Below are positions 24,149 through 34,351 of a stretch of 64,000 nt of DNA, in pieces; position 1 is the stretch's first letter, and each line of letters starts with the position of its first letter. The stretch comes from Sphaerisporangium krabiense (lineage in GTDB: Bacteria; Actinomycetota; Actinomycetes; Streptosporangiales; Streptosporangiaceae). The notes beneath the pieces were generated by a model that worked only from the letters and a program-made list of their open reading frames with translations, did not search any database and was not told where the DNA came from. The position numbers were made by a program, and so were the translations under genes. The stretch is taken from positions 1,550,001 through 1,614,000 of the forward strand of contig NZ_JACHBR010000001.1 in assembly GCF_014200435.1 (NCBI RefSeq), written 5' to 3'.

Positions 24149-25280
24149 ACGACCGCCCCCCGGACACCCCCGCCTCGCGCCGCTCCGCCGCCGGGCCGGC
24201 CGGCGAGGCGCAGACGGACCGGCGGGCGTACGGCAGGCGTCCCGCGCCGCGGCGCATCGTCCCCCGCGAGCCCGCGCCCGAGCGCCGCGTGCTCACCGGC
24301 CGCCGCCTCCCGGGCGGGCGGGCCGGGGCGCCGGTCCTGCTGGTGCTGCGCGGGCTCGGCTTCGGCGACCTGCTCACGGCCGTGCCGGCGCTGCGGGCGC
24401 TGCGGAGCGCCTACCCGGGTCACCGCCTGGTGCTCGCCGCGCCCGCCGCGCTGTCCGGCCTGGTCTCGCTGATCTCCGCGGTGGACGCGCAGCTCGACGT
24501 GTCCGGGCCGGGCCCCGTGCCGCTCGAACGCCCCGACCTCGCGGTCAACCTGCACGGCAGCGGCCCGGAGAGCATCGTGGCGCTGTCGCGGATCCGCCCC
24601 GGGCGGCTGCTCAGCCACGCCCACCCGGAGTTCCCCGGGCTCGACGGCCCGATGTGGGACCCGAAGGCGCACGAGGTGCACCGCTGGTGCGACCTGCTGG
24701 CGTGGTACGGCGTCCCCGCCGACCCGGCCGACCTGCTGCTGCCCGCCACCTCCACCATGTCCACCATGTCCACCACGTCCACCACGTCCACCACGACCGG
24801 CCACGTCGTGGTCCACCCGGGCGCGGCCTCGCGGGCCCGGTGCTGGCCGGTGGAGCGGTTCGCCGAGGTGGCCGCCGCGCTGGCCGAGCGGGGCCACCGC
24901 GTCATGATCACCGGCAACGCCGCCGAGCGGTCGCTGGCGTTCCGGGTCGGCACGCTGGCCGGGCTGCCGGTGGAGTCGGTGCTGGCCGGGCGCACGGACC
25001 TGCGCGACCTCGCCGGGCTGGTAGCCGGGGCGCGCCTGGTGATCTGCGGGGACACCGGTGTCGCCCACCTCGCCACCGCCTGCGCCACCCCTTCGGTCGT
25101 GCTGTTCGGCCCGGTGTCCCCCGACCAGTGGGGCCCTCCGCCCGACCCCCGCCACATCGCCCTGTGGACGGGCCGTTCGGGCGACCCGCACGGCAACCGG
25201 CCCGACCCCGGGCTGCTGGAGATCGGCACCGAGGTCGTGCTGGACGCCGCGGCGACCCTGCTGCAGGCGGAGGCCGTCCG

Positions 25281-25284
<4 letters not shown>
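24139..25284 (+). CDS. Second GT9-family heptosyltransferase-like protein
   Basis: The 381-residue protein starts at ATG 24139. A charged, Pro-rich leader of about 65 residues precedes the GT9 core: [60 protein letters not shown] and [20 protein letters not shown], the ADP-heptose site. Between the two domains is a Ser/Thr/Met run, [16 protein letters not shown], coded by a 9-bp tandem repeat. The core enzyme should transfer a heptose like the GT9 gene at 18978. The repeat is in a linker, so copy-number changes (multiples of 3) would keep the frame. Confidence 0.85.
24751..24795 (+). repeat. Five copies of a 9-bp repeat TCCACCRYG inside the GT9 gene
   Basis: Units are TCCACCATG twice then TCCACCACG three times, encoding Ser-Thr-Met/Thr. 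The unit is nearly identical to that at the start of the rho-like gene (TCCACCGTG), about 9.6 kb away. Confidence 0.85.
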
Positions 25285-26243
<959 letters not shown>

Positions 26244-26248
26244 CGCGG

Positions 26249-28225
26249 TCAGCCGACGTGGACGCGGGGGCGGCGCTGCGGGTCGGGCTCGGCTCTGCGG
26301 AGGATCTCGCGGGTCATCGGGGCGACGTCCCCGCCGCCGAGGATGAGGTAGCCGACGAGGGCCAGCATCGGGTTGCCCTCGGCCCAGTGGAAGTAGACGT
26401 CGGGGATCACCCCGGTCTCGTCGCGCAGGTGCAGCAGGATGGCGGCGACCGCGTTCGCCACGGACGGGCTGCGGGCGGTGAGGAACCGGCAGCCCTCCCG
26501 CTGCCGGCCGGTGACCTCGACGACGCTGATGAACTCCGAGGCGTCGCCGATCGTGATCTCCAGGAACAGCAACGGCTGGTCCGGCGGCAGGTGGTGCAGC
26601 TCGCAGGCCCGCCGCTCCTTCTCGGGGAAGCGGACGCGCCCGCGGTCGTCGGGGTTGGACGCGACCAGCGGGAGATGGCCGGACGCCGCGACCTCCCGGA
26701 CGAAGCGGCGGGCCCGCGCGTCGAGCCGCACCCCTTCCACGCGCAGCTCGAAGGAGCGGGTGGCGCGGGACAGGAACGAGGTCACGATGATCGTGCCGAT
26801 GAAGAACGAGGCGATCTTGATGCCTTCCGGGCGCTCGAAGATGTTGGCGATGGTGGTGTAGGTCAGCACCGCCGTGATGGCGACGTAGAACGGCAGCCTG
26901 CGCCGGGAGCGGGCGCGGTGCGCCGACAGGGTCACGGCCAGCGCCGCCGAGAGGATCACGACGAGCACGCCGGTCGCGTACGCGCCGCCCTGGGCGTCCA
27001 CGTCGGCCCGGAACAGGATCGTGATGCCGAACGCGACGGCGGTGAAGATCAGGACGAGCGGGCGGGTGGCCGCCGCCCAGTGCGGGGCCATGCCGTACCG
27101 CGGCAGGTAGCGGGGCACCACGGTGAGCAGGCCCGCCATGGCGGACGCGCCCGCGAACCACAGGATCGTGATCGTGCTGAGGTCGTACAGGGTGCCGAAG
27201 CCCTCGCCGAGGTAGCCGTGCGCGAGGTAGGCGAGGGCGCGGCCGTTCGCCCTGCCGCCCGGCTGGAACTCGTGGGGAGGGATGAGCACGGCCGTGGTGA
27301 AGCTGCTGGCGATGAGCAGGAAGCTCATGATGACCGCGACCGTGGCGAGCAGCTTCCTGGCCTCATGGATGCGCCCGGCCGGGTGGGCGGGGTCGTCGCC
27401 GGGCCGTCCTCTGATCAGCGGCATCACCGCGACGCCGGTCTCGAAGCCGGACAGGCCGAGCGCCAGCCTGGGGAACACCAGCAGCGCGAACCCGACCAGG
27501 GCGAGCGGCGAGGCGTAGCGGGCGGTGAGCGCGTTCTCCCAGTGGACGACCGCGCCCGGGCTGGTGAACAGGTGGTCCACGGCGACGGCCACGACCGCCA
27601 GGTTCAGCGCCAGGTACACCGTGACCAGGACCACGGCGATGCCGATGGCCTGGCCGAACCCGGCGAGGAACACCGCGCCGAGCACGGTGACGAACGCCAG
27701 CGTCACACCGACGCGGTGGCCGCGCAACGCGTCGGGCGCGAAGGGGTTCTCGATGACGTGCGCGGTGGCGTCGGCCGACGACAGGGTGATCGTGATGATG
27801 AAGTCGGTGGCGAGGAAGCCGAGCAGCACGAGCACGAGGAACTTCCCCGGCCACCCGGGCAGGTAGCGCTGGAGCATCGAGATGCTGCCGCGCCCGTGCG
27901 GGCTCTCCTCGGCGACGTGGCGGTAGACCGGCAGCGCGCCGAACAGCGTGACGGCGACCAGCACGAGCGTGGCGACCGGGGACAGCACCCCCGCGGCCAG
28001 GAAGGCGATGCCCGGCTGGTAGCCCAGGGTGGAGAAGTAGTCGACGCCGGTGAGGCACATGACCCGCCACCAGGGATGTCCCTCGGACGGCTCGGCCTCG
28101 GGCTCCTTGGCGACGGGCGTCTCCAGGAACCACCGGGACAACCCGCGCCACCGGGCCGCGCCACCGCCGACCCCGCTGTCCCCGTCCCCGGCCGCGCCCG
28201 TCCCCACTGGCGTCGCTCCCGTCAC
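26249..28225 (-). CDS. APC-superfamily amino-acid/polyamine-type permease with C-terminal cytosolic domain
   Basis: The 658-residue protein has about 12 membrane helices. Core features are [20 protein letters not shown] in helix 1, [15 protein letters not shown] in the middle and [20 protein letters not shown] in a cytosolic loop. It then has about 160 hydrophilic residues ([20 protein letters not shown] to the end) that look like a regulatory domain. This long two-part APC permease is widespread in actinomycetes; its substrate is not established. The GTG start follows GGGGGCG. It is separate from the heptose operon and convergent with it. Confidence 0.82.
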   Translation of the reverse strand: MTGATPVGTGAAGDGDSGVGGGAARWRGLSRWFLETPVAKEPEAEPSEGHPWWRVMCLTGVDYFSTLGYQPGIAFLAAGVLSPVATLVLVAVTLFGALPVYRHVAEESPHGRGSISMLQRYLPGWPGKFLVLVLLGFLATDFIITITLSSADATAHVIENPFAPDALRGHRVGVTLAFVTVLGAVFLAGFGQAIGIAVVLVTVYLALNLAVVAVAVDHLFTSPGAVVHWENALTARYASPLALVGFALLVFPRLALGLSGFETGVAVMPLIRGRPGDDPAHPAGRIHEARKLLATVAVIMSFLLIASSFTTAVLIPPHEFQPGGRANGRALAYLAHGYLGEGFGTLYDLSTITILWFAGASAMAGLLTVVPRYLPRYGMAPHWAAATRPLVLIFTAVAFGITILFRADVDAQGGAYATGVLVVILSAALAVTLSAHRARSRRRLPFYVAITAVLTYTTIANIFERPEGIKIASFFIGTIIVTSFLSRATRSFELRVEGVRLDARARRFVREVAASGHLPLVASNPDDRGRVRFPEKERRACELHHLPPDQPLLFLEITIGDASEFISVVEVTGRQREGCRFLTARSPSVANAVAAILLHLRDETGVIPDVYFHWAEGNPMLALVGYLILGGGDVAPMTREILRRAEPDPQRRPRVHVG

Positions 28226-28395
28226 CGCCCCCGGACGTCCCGGGCCCCGTCTCCTCCCTCATTCCCCGCCCGCGAGGCCGCCCGGTGCGACCGGCGATTC
28301 AATACGTTTCTTTACCGCCACGGCACGGAATCGACATTTATCGGCAGGCGGAAATCCGCCCCGCGTACTTCTCCGGAGTGAACGGCGACGACGGG

Positions 28396-28884
28396 TCAGC
28401 GTGCCATCGCCGGGGAGCCACCCGTGAGGTAGAAAGTGGTCCCGTCGTCGCGGGCGTCCAGGGCGGCGTGCAGCCTCCTCACCAAGTACGCCGGCATCAG
28501 GCGGGCGGCCTCGCGGAGGTCGAAGAACCCGTGCGCGTCCAGTTCCTCCTCCTGCAGGACGATGCCCGCGTCGTCCGGCAGCGTGCCGCAGTCGAACAGG
28601 AAGTGGATCAACGGCATCGGGCGGTCGCCGAAGGGCGGAACCCAATGGACGCCGAGCAGGCGCCCCACCCGCAGGAAGAGCCCCAGTTCCTCGGTGATCT
28701 CGCGGGCGCACGCCTGGTCGGGCGTCTCGCCCTCGTCCACGTGACCGCCCGGCCAGAGCCAGTGATCGCGGTAGTTGGGCTTGACCAGCAGCACGCGGCG
28801 GGCCGGGTCGGTGATCAGCGCGCCCGCGCCCGCCAGCGTCTTGTTGATCCGGGCGTAGAACTCGTCGGGCGAGAAAGTGGCCAT
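28396..28884 (-). CDS. NUDIX hydrolase
   Basis: The 162-residue protein contains a complete Nudix box, GHVDEGETPDQACAREITEE followed by LGL, matching GX5EX7REUXEEXGU, at about residues 47-69. It is preceded by VLLVKPNYRDHWLWPGG. It hydrolyses nucleoside diphosphates linked to another group; the substrate cannot be predicted from length or flanking motifs. It is transcribed away from the MMPL gene. The 170-nt gap to the permease gene contains only an AT-richer stretch and no evident terminator. Confidence 0.9.
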   Translation of the reverse strand: MATFSPDEFYARINKTLAGAGALITDPARRVLLVKPNYRDHWLWPGGHVDEGETPDQACAREITEELGLFLRVGRLLGVHWVPPFGDRPMPLIHFLFDCGTLPDDAGIVLQEEELDAHGFFDLREAARLMPAYLVRRLHAALDARDDGTTFYLTGGSPAMAR

Positions 28885-29070
28885 GATCCGACCGTAGTGC
28901 GGGCGCCCGGCCCCTCACCCCTAGGGGCCACCCCGTACATCCAAAGGCGGATACGCCGCGGGCGATCTACCCCTCTCGTACTATCCGACAGCTAGATTCC
29001 ATGGCCGATGTATTGGTTTACCCCGGCTTCTACCTTCAGAGAAAACGACTTTCGCTGGGGGAGACATAAG

Positions 29071-31329
29071 ATGAGACGCCGGGGGAACCTGGCCGCCACG
29101 ATCGGCGGGTGGAGCGCCCGCCACCGCTGGGCGGCGATCATGATCTGGGTCGCCTTCGTGGCGGCGGCGACGTTCGCGGGCAACGCCGTCGGGACCGCGA
29201 AGATGAAGGGCTACGAGAGCCAGAACGGCGACTCCCGCAAGGCCGGGCAGATCCTCGACGGGGCGAACTTCAAGGACGTCGCCGGTGAAGTGGTGCTGGT
29301 CCAGGCCAAGGACGGCGGGCCGACGGTCCAGGACCCGCGGTTCCGCGACGCGGTCACCAAGGTCAAGGAGGCGGTCACCGCCACCGGCCAGGTCGAGAAC
29401 GTCCGCACGCCGTACGACAAGGAACCCTCGCCGGTGACCGAGGACCGGCGCACGACGCTGGTCCAGTTCGACATGAAGGGCGACGGCAAGGACGCCGACA
29501 AGCGGGTGCAGCCCGTCCTCGACGCGGTCGCCGGGGTCCAGAAGAGCTTCCCCGAGTTGCGCGTGGAGCAGGCGGGCGGCGCGAGCGCGGGCAAGATGAT
29601 CGGCGAGGCGATCGACAAGGACTTCGTCCGCGCCGAGCAGCTCTCGCTGCCGATCACGTTCGGCATCCTGCTCGGGGCCTTCGGCGCGCTGCTGGCCGCG
29701 CTGGTGCCGCTGGCGCTGGCCATGACCGCCATCGTCGGCGCCACCGGCCTGCTCGCGCTGACCAGCCACCTGCTGCACGTGGACGACGCGACGCCGAACC
29801 TCATGCTGCTCATCGGCCTGGCCGTCGGCGTGGACTACTCGCTGTTCTACATCCGCAGGGAACGCGAGGAGCGGGCCGAGGGCCGCGACAAGCGGCGCGC
29901 CATCGAGATCGCGGCGGCCACCTCCGGACGTGCCGTGCTCATCTCCGGCATCACCGTCATGGTCGCCATGGCGGGCATGTTCCTCACCGGCAACGGCATC
30001 TTCATGGGCTTCGCCGAGGGCACGATCCTCGTCGTCCTCGTCGCCATGATCGGCTCGCTCACCGTCCTGCCCGCGCTGCTCTCGCTGATCGGCGACAAGA
30101 TCGACGCACGGCTGATCCACGGCACCGTGCGGGTGCTCACCGGCGGCCGCGTCACCTGGGCCCGCAAGCTCGGCGGCCGCGGCGGCGAAGGCGGGCGGAT
30201 CTGGAACGCCGTCCTCACCCCGGTCCTGCGCCGCCCGCTCGTGTCCGCGCTCGTCGCCGGCGGCCTGCTGGTCGCCCTGGCCGCGCCCGCCTTCACGCTG
30301 CGCACCGGGCCGCAGGGCTTCGACGACCTGCAGGGCGACTACGCCATCGCCGAGACGTTCAAGCGTATCGACAAGGCGTTCCCCGGCGGCAACGCGCCCG
30401 CCGTGGTCGTGCTCAAGGCGCCCGACGTCACCACCCCGGCCGTCACCTCGGCCATCGAACGGTTCAAGCGGCAGGCGTTCGCGACCGGCCAGGCCAACGA
30501 GCCGTTCGGCGTCGAGGTGAACCCGGACAAGACCGTCGCCCGCATCTCCATCGGCCTCAAGGGCGAGAAGGAGGTCGCCGAGCAGGCCGTGCGCACGCTG
30601 CGCGAGAAGGTGATCCCCGCGACGCTGACCGGGGCCGGGGAGGCGCACGTCACCGGCGAGACCGCCGGGTCGATGGACTTCAACGACCAACTCGGCCGCT
30701 CGATCCCGCTGGTGTTCGGCTTCGTCCTGCTCCTGGCGTTCATCCTGCTGCTGACCTCGTTCCGCTCCCTGGTCGTCGCGGTCAAGGCGATCCTGCTGAA
30801 CCTGCTGTCGGTCGCCGCGGCCTACGGCGTGCTCGTGCTGGTCTTCCAGCGCGGCTACGGCGAAGGGCTGCTGGGCTTCACCTCGACCGGGTTCATCACC
30901 GACTGGGTGCCGCTGTTCCTGTTCGTCATCCTCTTCGGCCTGTCGATGGACTACCACGTGTTCATCCTCAGCCGTATCCGCGAGGCGTACGACCGGGGCA
31001 TGCGCACCGAGGACGCGGTCTCCTTCGGCATCAGGTCGACGGCCGGCGTGGTGACCAGCGCGGCGATCATCATGGTCGCGGTCTTCGCCACCTTCGCCAC
31101 GCTGTCGCTGCTGACCTTCATGGAGATGGGCGTCGGCCTGGCCGCCGCGATCCTGATCGACGCGACGCTCGTCAGGGCGGTGCTGCTCCCGGCCACCATG
31201 AAGCTGCTCGGCGACTGGAACTGGTACCTGCCGCGCTGGCTGAACTGGCTCCCGCAGCTCTCCCACGGCGACGAGGACGACGACGACCCCACGCCGCAGC
31301 CGCGCCACCGGATTCCCGTGGGCGTCTGA
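29071..31329 (+). CDS. MMPL-family (RND superfamily) transporter
   Basis: The 752-residue protein starts at ATG 29071 after GGGGGAGA; the in-frame ATG at 29008 lacks a ribosome site. It has the MMPL plan: one helix, a large external domain (about 45-185), five helices including LMLLIGLAVGVDYSLFYIRR (the GxxxDY proton-relay motif), a second helix/external-domain unit, and IILFGLSMDYHVFILSRIRE repeating the motif in the second half. Members export lipids, glycolipids or drugs by proton motive force. A TetR regulator and an anchored hydrolase follow on the same strand. Confidence 0.92.
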   Translation: MRRRGNLAATIGGWSARHRWAAIMIWVAFVAAATFAGNAVGTAKMKGYESQNGDSRKAGQILDGANFKDVAGEVVLVQAKDGGPTVQDPRFRDAVTKVKEAVTATGQVENVRTPYDKEPSPVTEDRRTTLVQFDMKGDGKDADKRVQPVLDAVAGVQKSFPELRVEQAGGASAGKMIGEAIDKDFVRAEQLSLPITFGILLGAFGALLAALVPLALAMTAIVGATGLLALTSHLLHVDDATPNLMLLIGLAVGVDYSLFYIRREREERAEGRDKRRAIEIAAATSGRAVLISGITVMVAMAGMFLTGNGIFMGFAEGTILVVLVAMIGSLTVLPALLSLIGDKIDARLIHGTVRVLTGGRVTWARKLGGRGGEGGRIWNAVLTPVLRRPLVSALVAGGLLVALAAPAFTLRTGPQGFDDLQGDYAIAETFKRIDKAFPGGNAPAVVVLKAPDVTTPAVTSAIERFKRQAFATGQANEPFGVEVNPDKTVARISIGLKGEKEVAEQAVRTLREKVIPATLTGAGEAHVTGETAGSMDFNDQLGRSIPLVFGFVLLLAFILLLTSFRSLVVAVKAILLNLLSVAAAYGVLVLVFQRGYGEGLLGFTSTGFITDWVPLFLFVILFGLSMDYHVFILSRIREAYDRGMRTEDAVSFGIRSTAGVVTSAAIIMVAVFATFATLSLLTFMEMGVGLAAAILIDATLVRAVLLPATMKLLGDWNWYLPRWLNWLPQLSHGDEDDDDPTPQPRHRIPVGV

Positions 31330-31369
31330 CCAGGGCCGCACGTCCCGCCCGAACGCGCGAGAGGAACGA

Positions 31370-31416
31370 CCATCGTGGTATACGGCGTATACCACGATGG
31401 TTTACGCTGTATACGT
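31370..31416. promoter_or_regulatory. 31-nt perfect palindrome plus second half-copy overlapping the TetR start
   Basis: Positions 31370-31400 read identically on both strands around the central G at 31385 (core TGGTATACG-G-CGTATACCA). The ATG at 31397 lies inside it. A degenerate copy, TGGTTTACGCTGTATACG, follows at 31398-31415. GTATAC-type palindromes are common TetR operators. There is no Shine-Dalgarno between the sites, so the message is probably leaderless and the repressor would block its own start. Confidence 0.75.
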
Positions 31417-31996
31417 GAGCGTTCCCAGCACGGCGGAGAAGATCGCCGACGCGGCGGAGGACATCCTCGTGAACGAGGGGTCCGACGCCGCCACCATGCG
31501 ACGCGTGGCCGAGATCGTCGGCGTGTCCGCGATGGCCATCTACAAGTACTTCCCGAATCGCCAGGCGCTGCTCGACGCGGTGGCCGCGCGGGCGTTCCGG
31601 CGGCTGTCGGAAGCCTGGGGGACCCGCGTCCCCGACGGCTCCTGGGAGGAGCGGGTGTTCGGCCTCATGGACGACTTCCTCGACTTCGCTCTGGGGCGGC
31701 CGCATCTGTACACGTTCCTCATGACGGAGCAGCGGCCACGCGCCCGGCGCTTCCCCGGCGACTTCCAGGGCGGTGGATCACCGGTCTTCGGCGCGCTCGT
31801 CCTCCTGGTCGAGGAGGGCATGCGCGACGGGCTGCTGCGCGAGGACGACCCGCTGGAGGTGACGCTGGCGCTGACCTCCACCGCCCAGGGGCTCGTGCAG
31901 CTCTACCTCGGCGGCCGCATCGGCCTGGACGAGGAAACGTTCCGGCTGCTGTGCGCGCGCACGACGAGGAGGGTGCTCGATGGCATCCGGGCCTGA
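31397..31996 (+). CDS. TetR-family regulator
   Basis: The 199-residue protein from ATG 31397; a GTG at 31415 giving SVPSTAEKIADAAEDILVNE would match the usual TetR N-terminus better, and both starts are inside or next to the palindromic operators. The HTH is ATMRRVAEIVGVSAMAIYKY with FPNRQALLDAVAAR. The ligand domain follows (FGLMDDFLDFALGRPHLYTF, ALTSTAQGLVQLYLGG). Position and operator imply autoregulation and control of the hydrolase that overlaps its end and perhaps the MMPL gene just upstream. Confidence 0.9.
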   Translation: MVYAVYVSVPSTAEKIADAAEDILVNEGSDAATMRRVAEIVGVSAMAIYKYFPNRQALLDAVAARAFRRLSEAWGTRVPDGSWEERVFGLMDDFLDFALGRPHLYTFLMTEQRPRARRFPGDFQGGGSPVFGALVLLVEEGMRDGLLREDDPLEVTLALTSTAQGLVQLYLGGRIGLDEETFRLLCARTTRRVLDGIRA

Positions 31997-33110
31997 CCGG
32001 CGACCGGTCCGGAGAAGACGCTTATGGGCCGCCTTGACGGCGTTCCTGGTCCTCGTGGTCGTGGCGACGGGATTCGGCGCCTGGTTCGGCAGCGATCAGG
32101 GGATCGCCGTCGTGCACTACGGATCGAGCAACACGCGGGTGCTCGCCGTCCGGGGCGACATGGTGACGCTCGAGCGGTCGGCGCAGACCGGCAAACCGGG
32201 CACGTACTGGCTGGAGTGGGGCGGCGCCTCCTCGATGCTCGGCGACATCGTGTCCCAGGATCGGGGCGGGGTGACGCGCAGGGTCCTGCGCGGCCAGGTG
32301 CCCTCCCTGGGCACTCCCGGGTGGTTCGACAATGTTCCCCCCGGCGATCCCAAGGTCGCCTGGGGGATCGACTACTCCGAGATCATGGTGCCCACCGAGC
32401 TCGGGCCCGCCCCCGCCTGGTACGTGCCCGGCCGGGGCTCCACCTGGGTCGTCGCCGTTCACGGCCAGAACGGGCGCCGCAAGGCCCAGCTCAAGATCCT
32501 CCCGGTCGTCCACGAACTGGGGCTTCCCTTCCTGGACATCAGCTTCCGCAACGACGAAGGGGCGCCGCCCTCGCCCGACGGGCTGCTGCATCTGGGCGAC
32601 TCGGAATGGCGTGACCTTGAGGCCGCCCTGCGTCACGCGCGGAAGATGGGGGCGCAGAGGTTCATCCTGTTCGGCACCTCGATGGGCGGCCAGATCGCCG
32701 GACAGCTCCTCGCCAGGTCGCCGCTCGCCACCACCGTCGACCGGGTCATCATGGACGCGCCCATGATCGACGTGCTGATCACCGGGGAACAGGGCGCCAG
32801 GAACCACCACCTGCCCGGCTTCGTCTCCACGCTGTCGAACCTGGTCACCGAATGGCGCACCGGAGTGGACGTGGCCCGCCTCAGCCTGATCCGCCACCCA
32901 CCGAAGATCCGGCCGCCCCTGCTGCTGATCCACACCCGTCCCGACACCGACCATCCCATCGAGGAGTCGCGCGGCCTCGCCGCCGCCGCCGGGCGGCTGG
33001 GGTGGAAGATCCAGTTCGAGGAGTTCGCGCAGGGACAGCACACCGAGGCGTGGAACGTGGATCGCGCCCGCTACGACAGGCTGGTGCGCGACTTCCTCTC
33101 CCGGCCCTGA
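31980..33110 (+). CDS. Membrane-anchored alpha/beta hydrolase
   Basis: The 376-residue protein overlaps the TetR gene by 17 nt. An N-terminal basic patch and one helix (RRRRLWAALTAFLVLVVVAT) anchor it outside the membrane. The hydrolase domain has STWVVAVHGQNGRRKAQLKI (oxyanion HG), nucleophile motif ILFGTSMGGQIAG (GTSMGG), an acidic residue in LLIHTRPDTDHPIEESR and a histidine in QGQHTEAWN. Such DUF-type extracytoplasmic esterases/peptidases are common in actinomycetes. With the MMPL exporter and TetR it may act on a lipid-like or xenobiotic substrate outside the cell. Confidence 0.85.
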   Translation: MASGPDRRPVRRRRLWAALTAFLVLVVVATGFGAWFGSDQGIAVVHYGSSNTRVLAVRGDMVTLERSAQTGKPGTYWLEWGGASSMLGDIVSQDRGGVTRRVLRGQVPSLGTPGWFDNVPPGDPKVAWGIDYSEIMVPTELGPAPAWYVPGRGSTWVVAVHGQNGRRKAQLKILPVVHELGLPFLDISFRNDEGAPPSPDGLLHLGDSEWRDLEAALRHARKMGAQRFILFGTSMGGQIAGQLLARSPLATTVDRVIMDAPMIDVLITGEQGARNHHLPGFVSTLSNLVTEWRTGVDVARLSLIRHPPKIRPPLLLIHTRPDTDHPIEESRGLAAAAGRLGWKIQFEEFAQGQHTEAWNVDRARYDRLVRDFLSRP

Positions 33111-33147
33111 CCGGAGAGCGCGCCTCGCCCGCGGGAACCCCGGCCGC

Positions 33148-33921
33148 CTAGATCCCCGGGTCGGTGAAGGGCTCGGGGAAGTGGCCGGTGCCCAGCAGGC
33201 CGTGCCGGGCGCGCACCTCCCGCAGGAGCGCCTCCCTGGTGGTGGCCGCGCGTTCGGCGTCCTCGTCGTAGGCGTACCGGACCGCCGGGTTAGCGAGCTG
33301 GACGGGGTGCAGGACGACGTCCCCGGTCAGCGTCAGCGACCCGACCTCCACGACCTGGTGGCCCGGTGTGTGCCCGGGCGTGTGGGCGACGCGGACGCCC
33401 GGGACGATCTCGGCGGCGCCGTCCACGGCGTCGACCAGCCCGGTCAGCGGGCGCAGCACCCGTTCCAGGATCGGGTTCGGCCCCGCGCCCTCGATCCAGT
33501 CGACCTCGGCGCGCTGGATGACGTGCCGCGCGTTCGGGAACGTGGGGACGCCGTCGGTGACCGCGCCGCTCGCGTGGTCGCTGTGCAGGTGGGTCAGCAC
33601 GACGGTGCCGACGTCCCCGGGCGCGACGCCCACGGCGGCCAGCTCGCCGACCAGGCCGCCGGGCACCGGCGCCCAGCTCGACGCCGGCGAGTCCGTGCCG
33701 CCGATGCCGACGTCCACCAGGACCACGCGGCCGAAGGCGTCGCGCAGCAGGTAGCAGCGGAAGTGGAGGACCCATTCGGCCGGCGTGCCCGCCCAGTCGT
33801 CCGGCGACGCGCCGGTGAAGAGCTCGGGAAGCGGACGCCTGATCGACGGGCCCATGGGGCCCACCGCGTCGCGCAGCGGCGTCACCTCGAACCCGCCGAA
33901 CGTCCTGGGCGCGTACGACAT
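33148..33921 (-). CDS. Metallo-beta-lactamase-fold hydrolase
   Basis: The 257-residue protein has the zinc motif VVLTHLHSDHASGAV (HxHxDH), the following metal ligands in RVAHTPGHTPGHQV and LTGDVVLHP, and a final GTGHFPEPF histidine. The N-terminal half with VLHFRCYLLRDAFGRVVLVD and VGIGGTDSPASSW is like quorum-quenching lactonase and related MBL hydrolases, but the substrate is not determinable. It is a single gene, convergent with the anchored hydrolase and divergent from the rho-like gene. Confidence 0.88.
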   Translation of the reverse strand: MSYAPRTFGGFEVTPLRDAVGPMGPSIRRPLPELFTGASPDDWAGTPAEWVLHFRCYLLRDAFGRVVLVDVGIGGTDSPASSWAPVPGGLVGELAAVGVAPGDVGTVVLTHLHSDHASGAVTDGVPTFPNARHVIQRAEVDWIEGAGPNPILERVLRPLTGLVDAVDGAAEIVPGVRVAHTPGHTPGHQVVEVGSLTLTGDVVLHPVQLANPAVRYAYDEDAERAATTREALLREVRARHGLLGTGHFPEPFTDPGI

Positions 33922-33990
33922 CGGACTCCCTCATCGGTCGGCGTCGCCTCAAGACTATGAGGCCGTGACGGCCGGGCGGAACCGGCGGGC

Positions 33991-34351
33991 TTGCGCGCAG
34001 GGCCGGAATTGCTGTTATCGTGGAGATGGCTGCTCAGGTCCCTCGGATTTCTCGGCGGCGCGCTAGGGCTCGGTCCCCGCGCCCCCTCCCAGGGTCTTCT
34101 CTCTCTCGATTCATCTCTTCTCATCGAATTCACGCGATTCTTTCGCAGCCGCGTTCCACCGGTACCGGCGTACGCCGGGCCCGTACGCGTTCTCCGAGGC
34201 GCCCCGTTCATGGACGCGCGCCTCCCGTTCGGCAGCCGAATTTCCCGTGCACGAAAAGTCCGGCATTTCCTCTCCGCGAGAGCCGCGTTCCACCGTCCTC
34301 GGTTTCACGACACGCGTCCTCTCGCGCATTCCCCAGCGAAAGGCATTTCCC
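33991..34351 (+). promoter_or_regulatory. Long leader of the rho-like gene with promoter and pyrimidine-rich rut-like tract
   Basis: TTGCGC (33991-33996) and an extended -10-like TGTTATCGT (from 34013) are spaced suitably for a promoter, leaving a leader of over 300 nt with no gene. Positions about 34095-34150 are strongly C/T-rich and G-poor (CTTCTCTCTCTCGATTCATC), the composition Rho needs to load on RNA. Autoregulation by Rho-dependent attenuation in the leader is known for rho genes and fits here. There is no convincing leader peptide. Confidence 0.5.
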
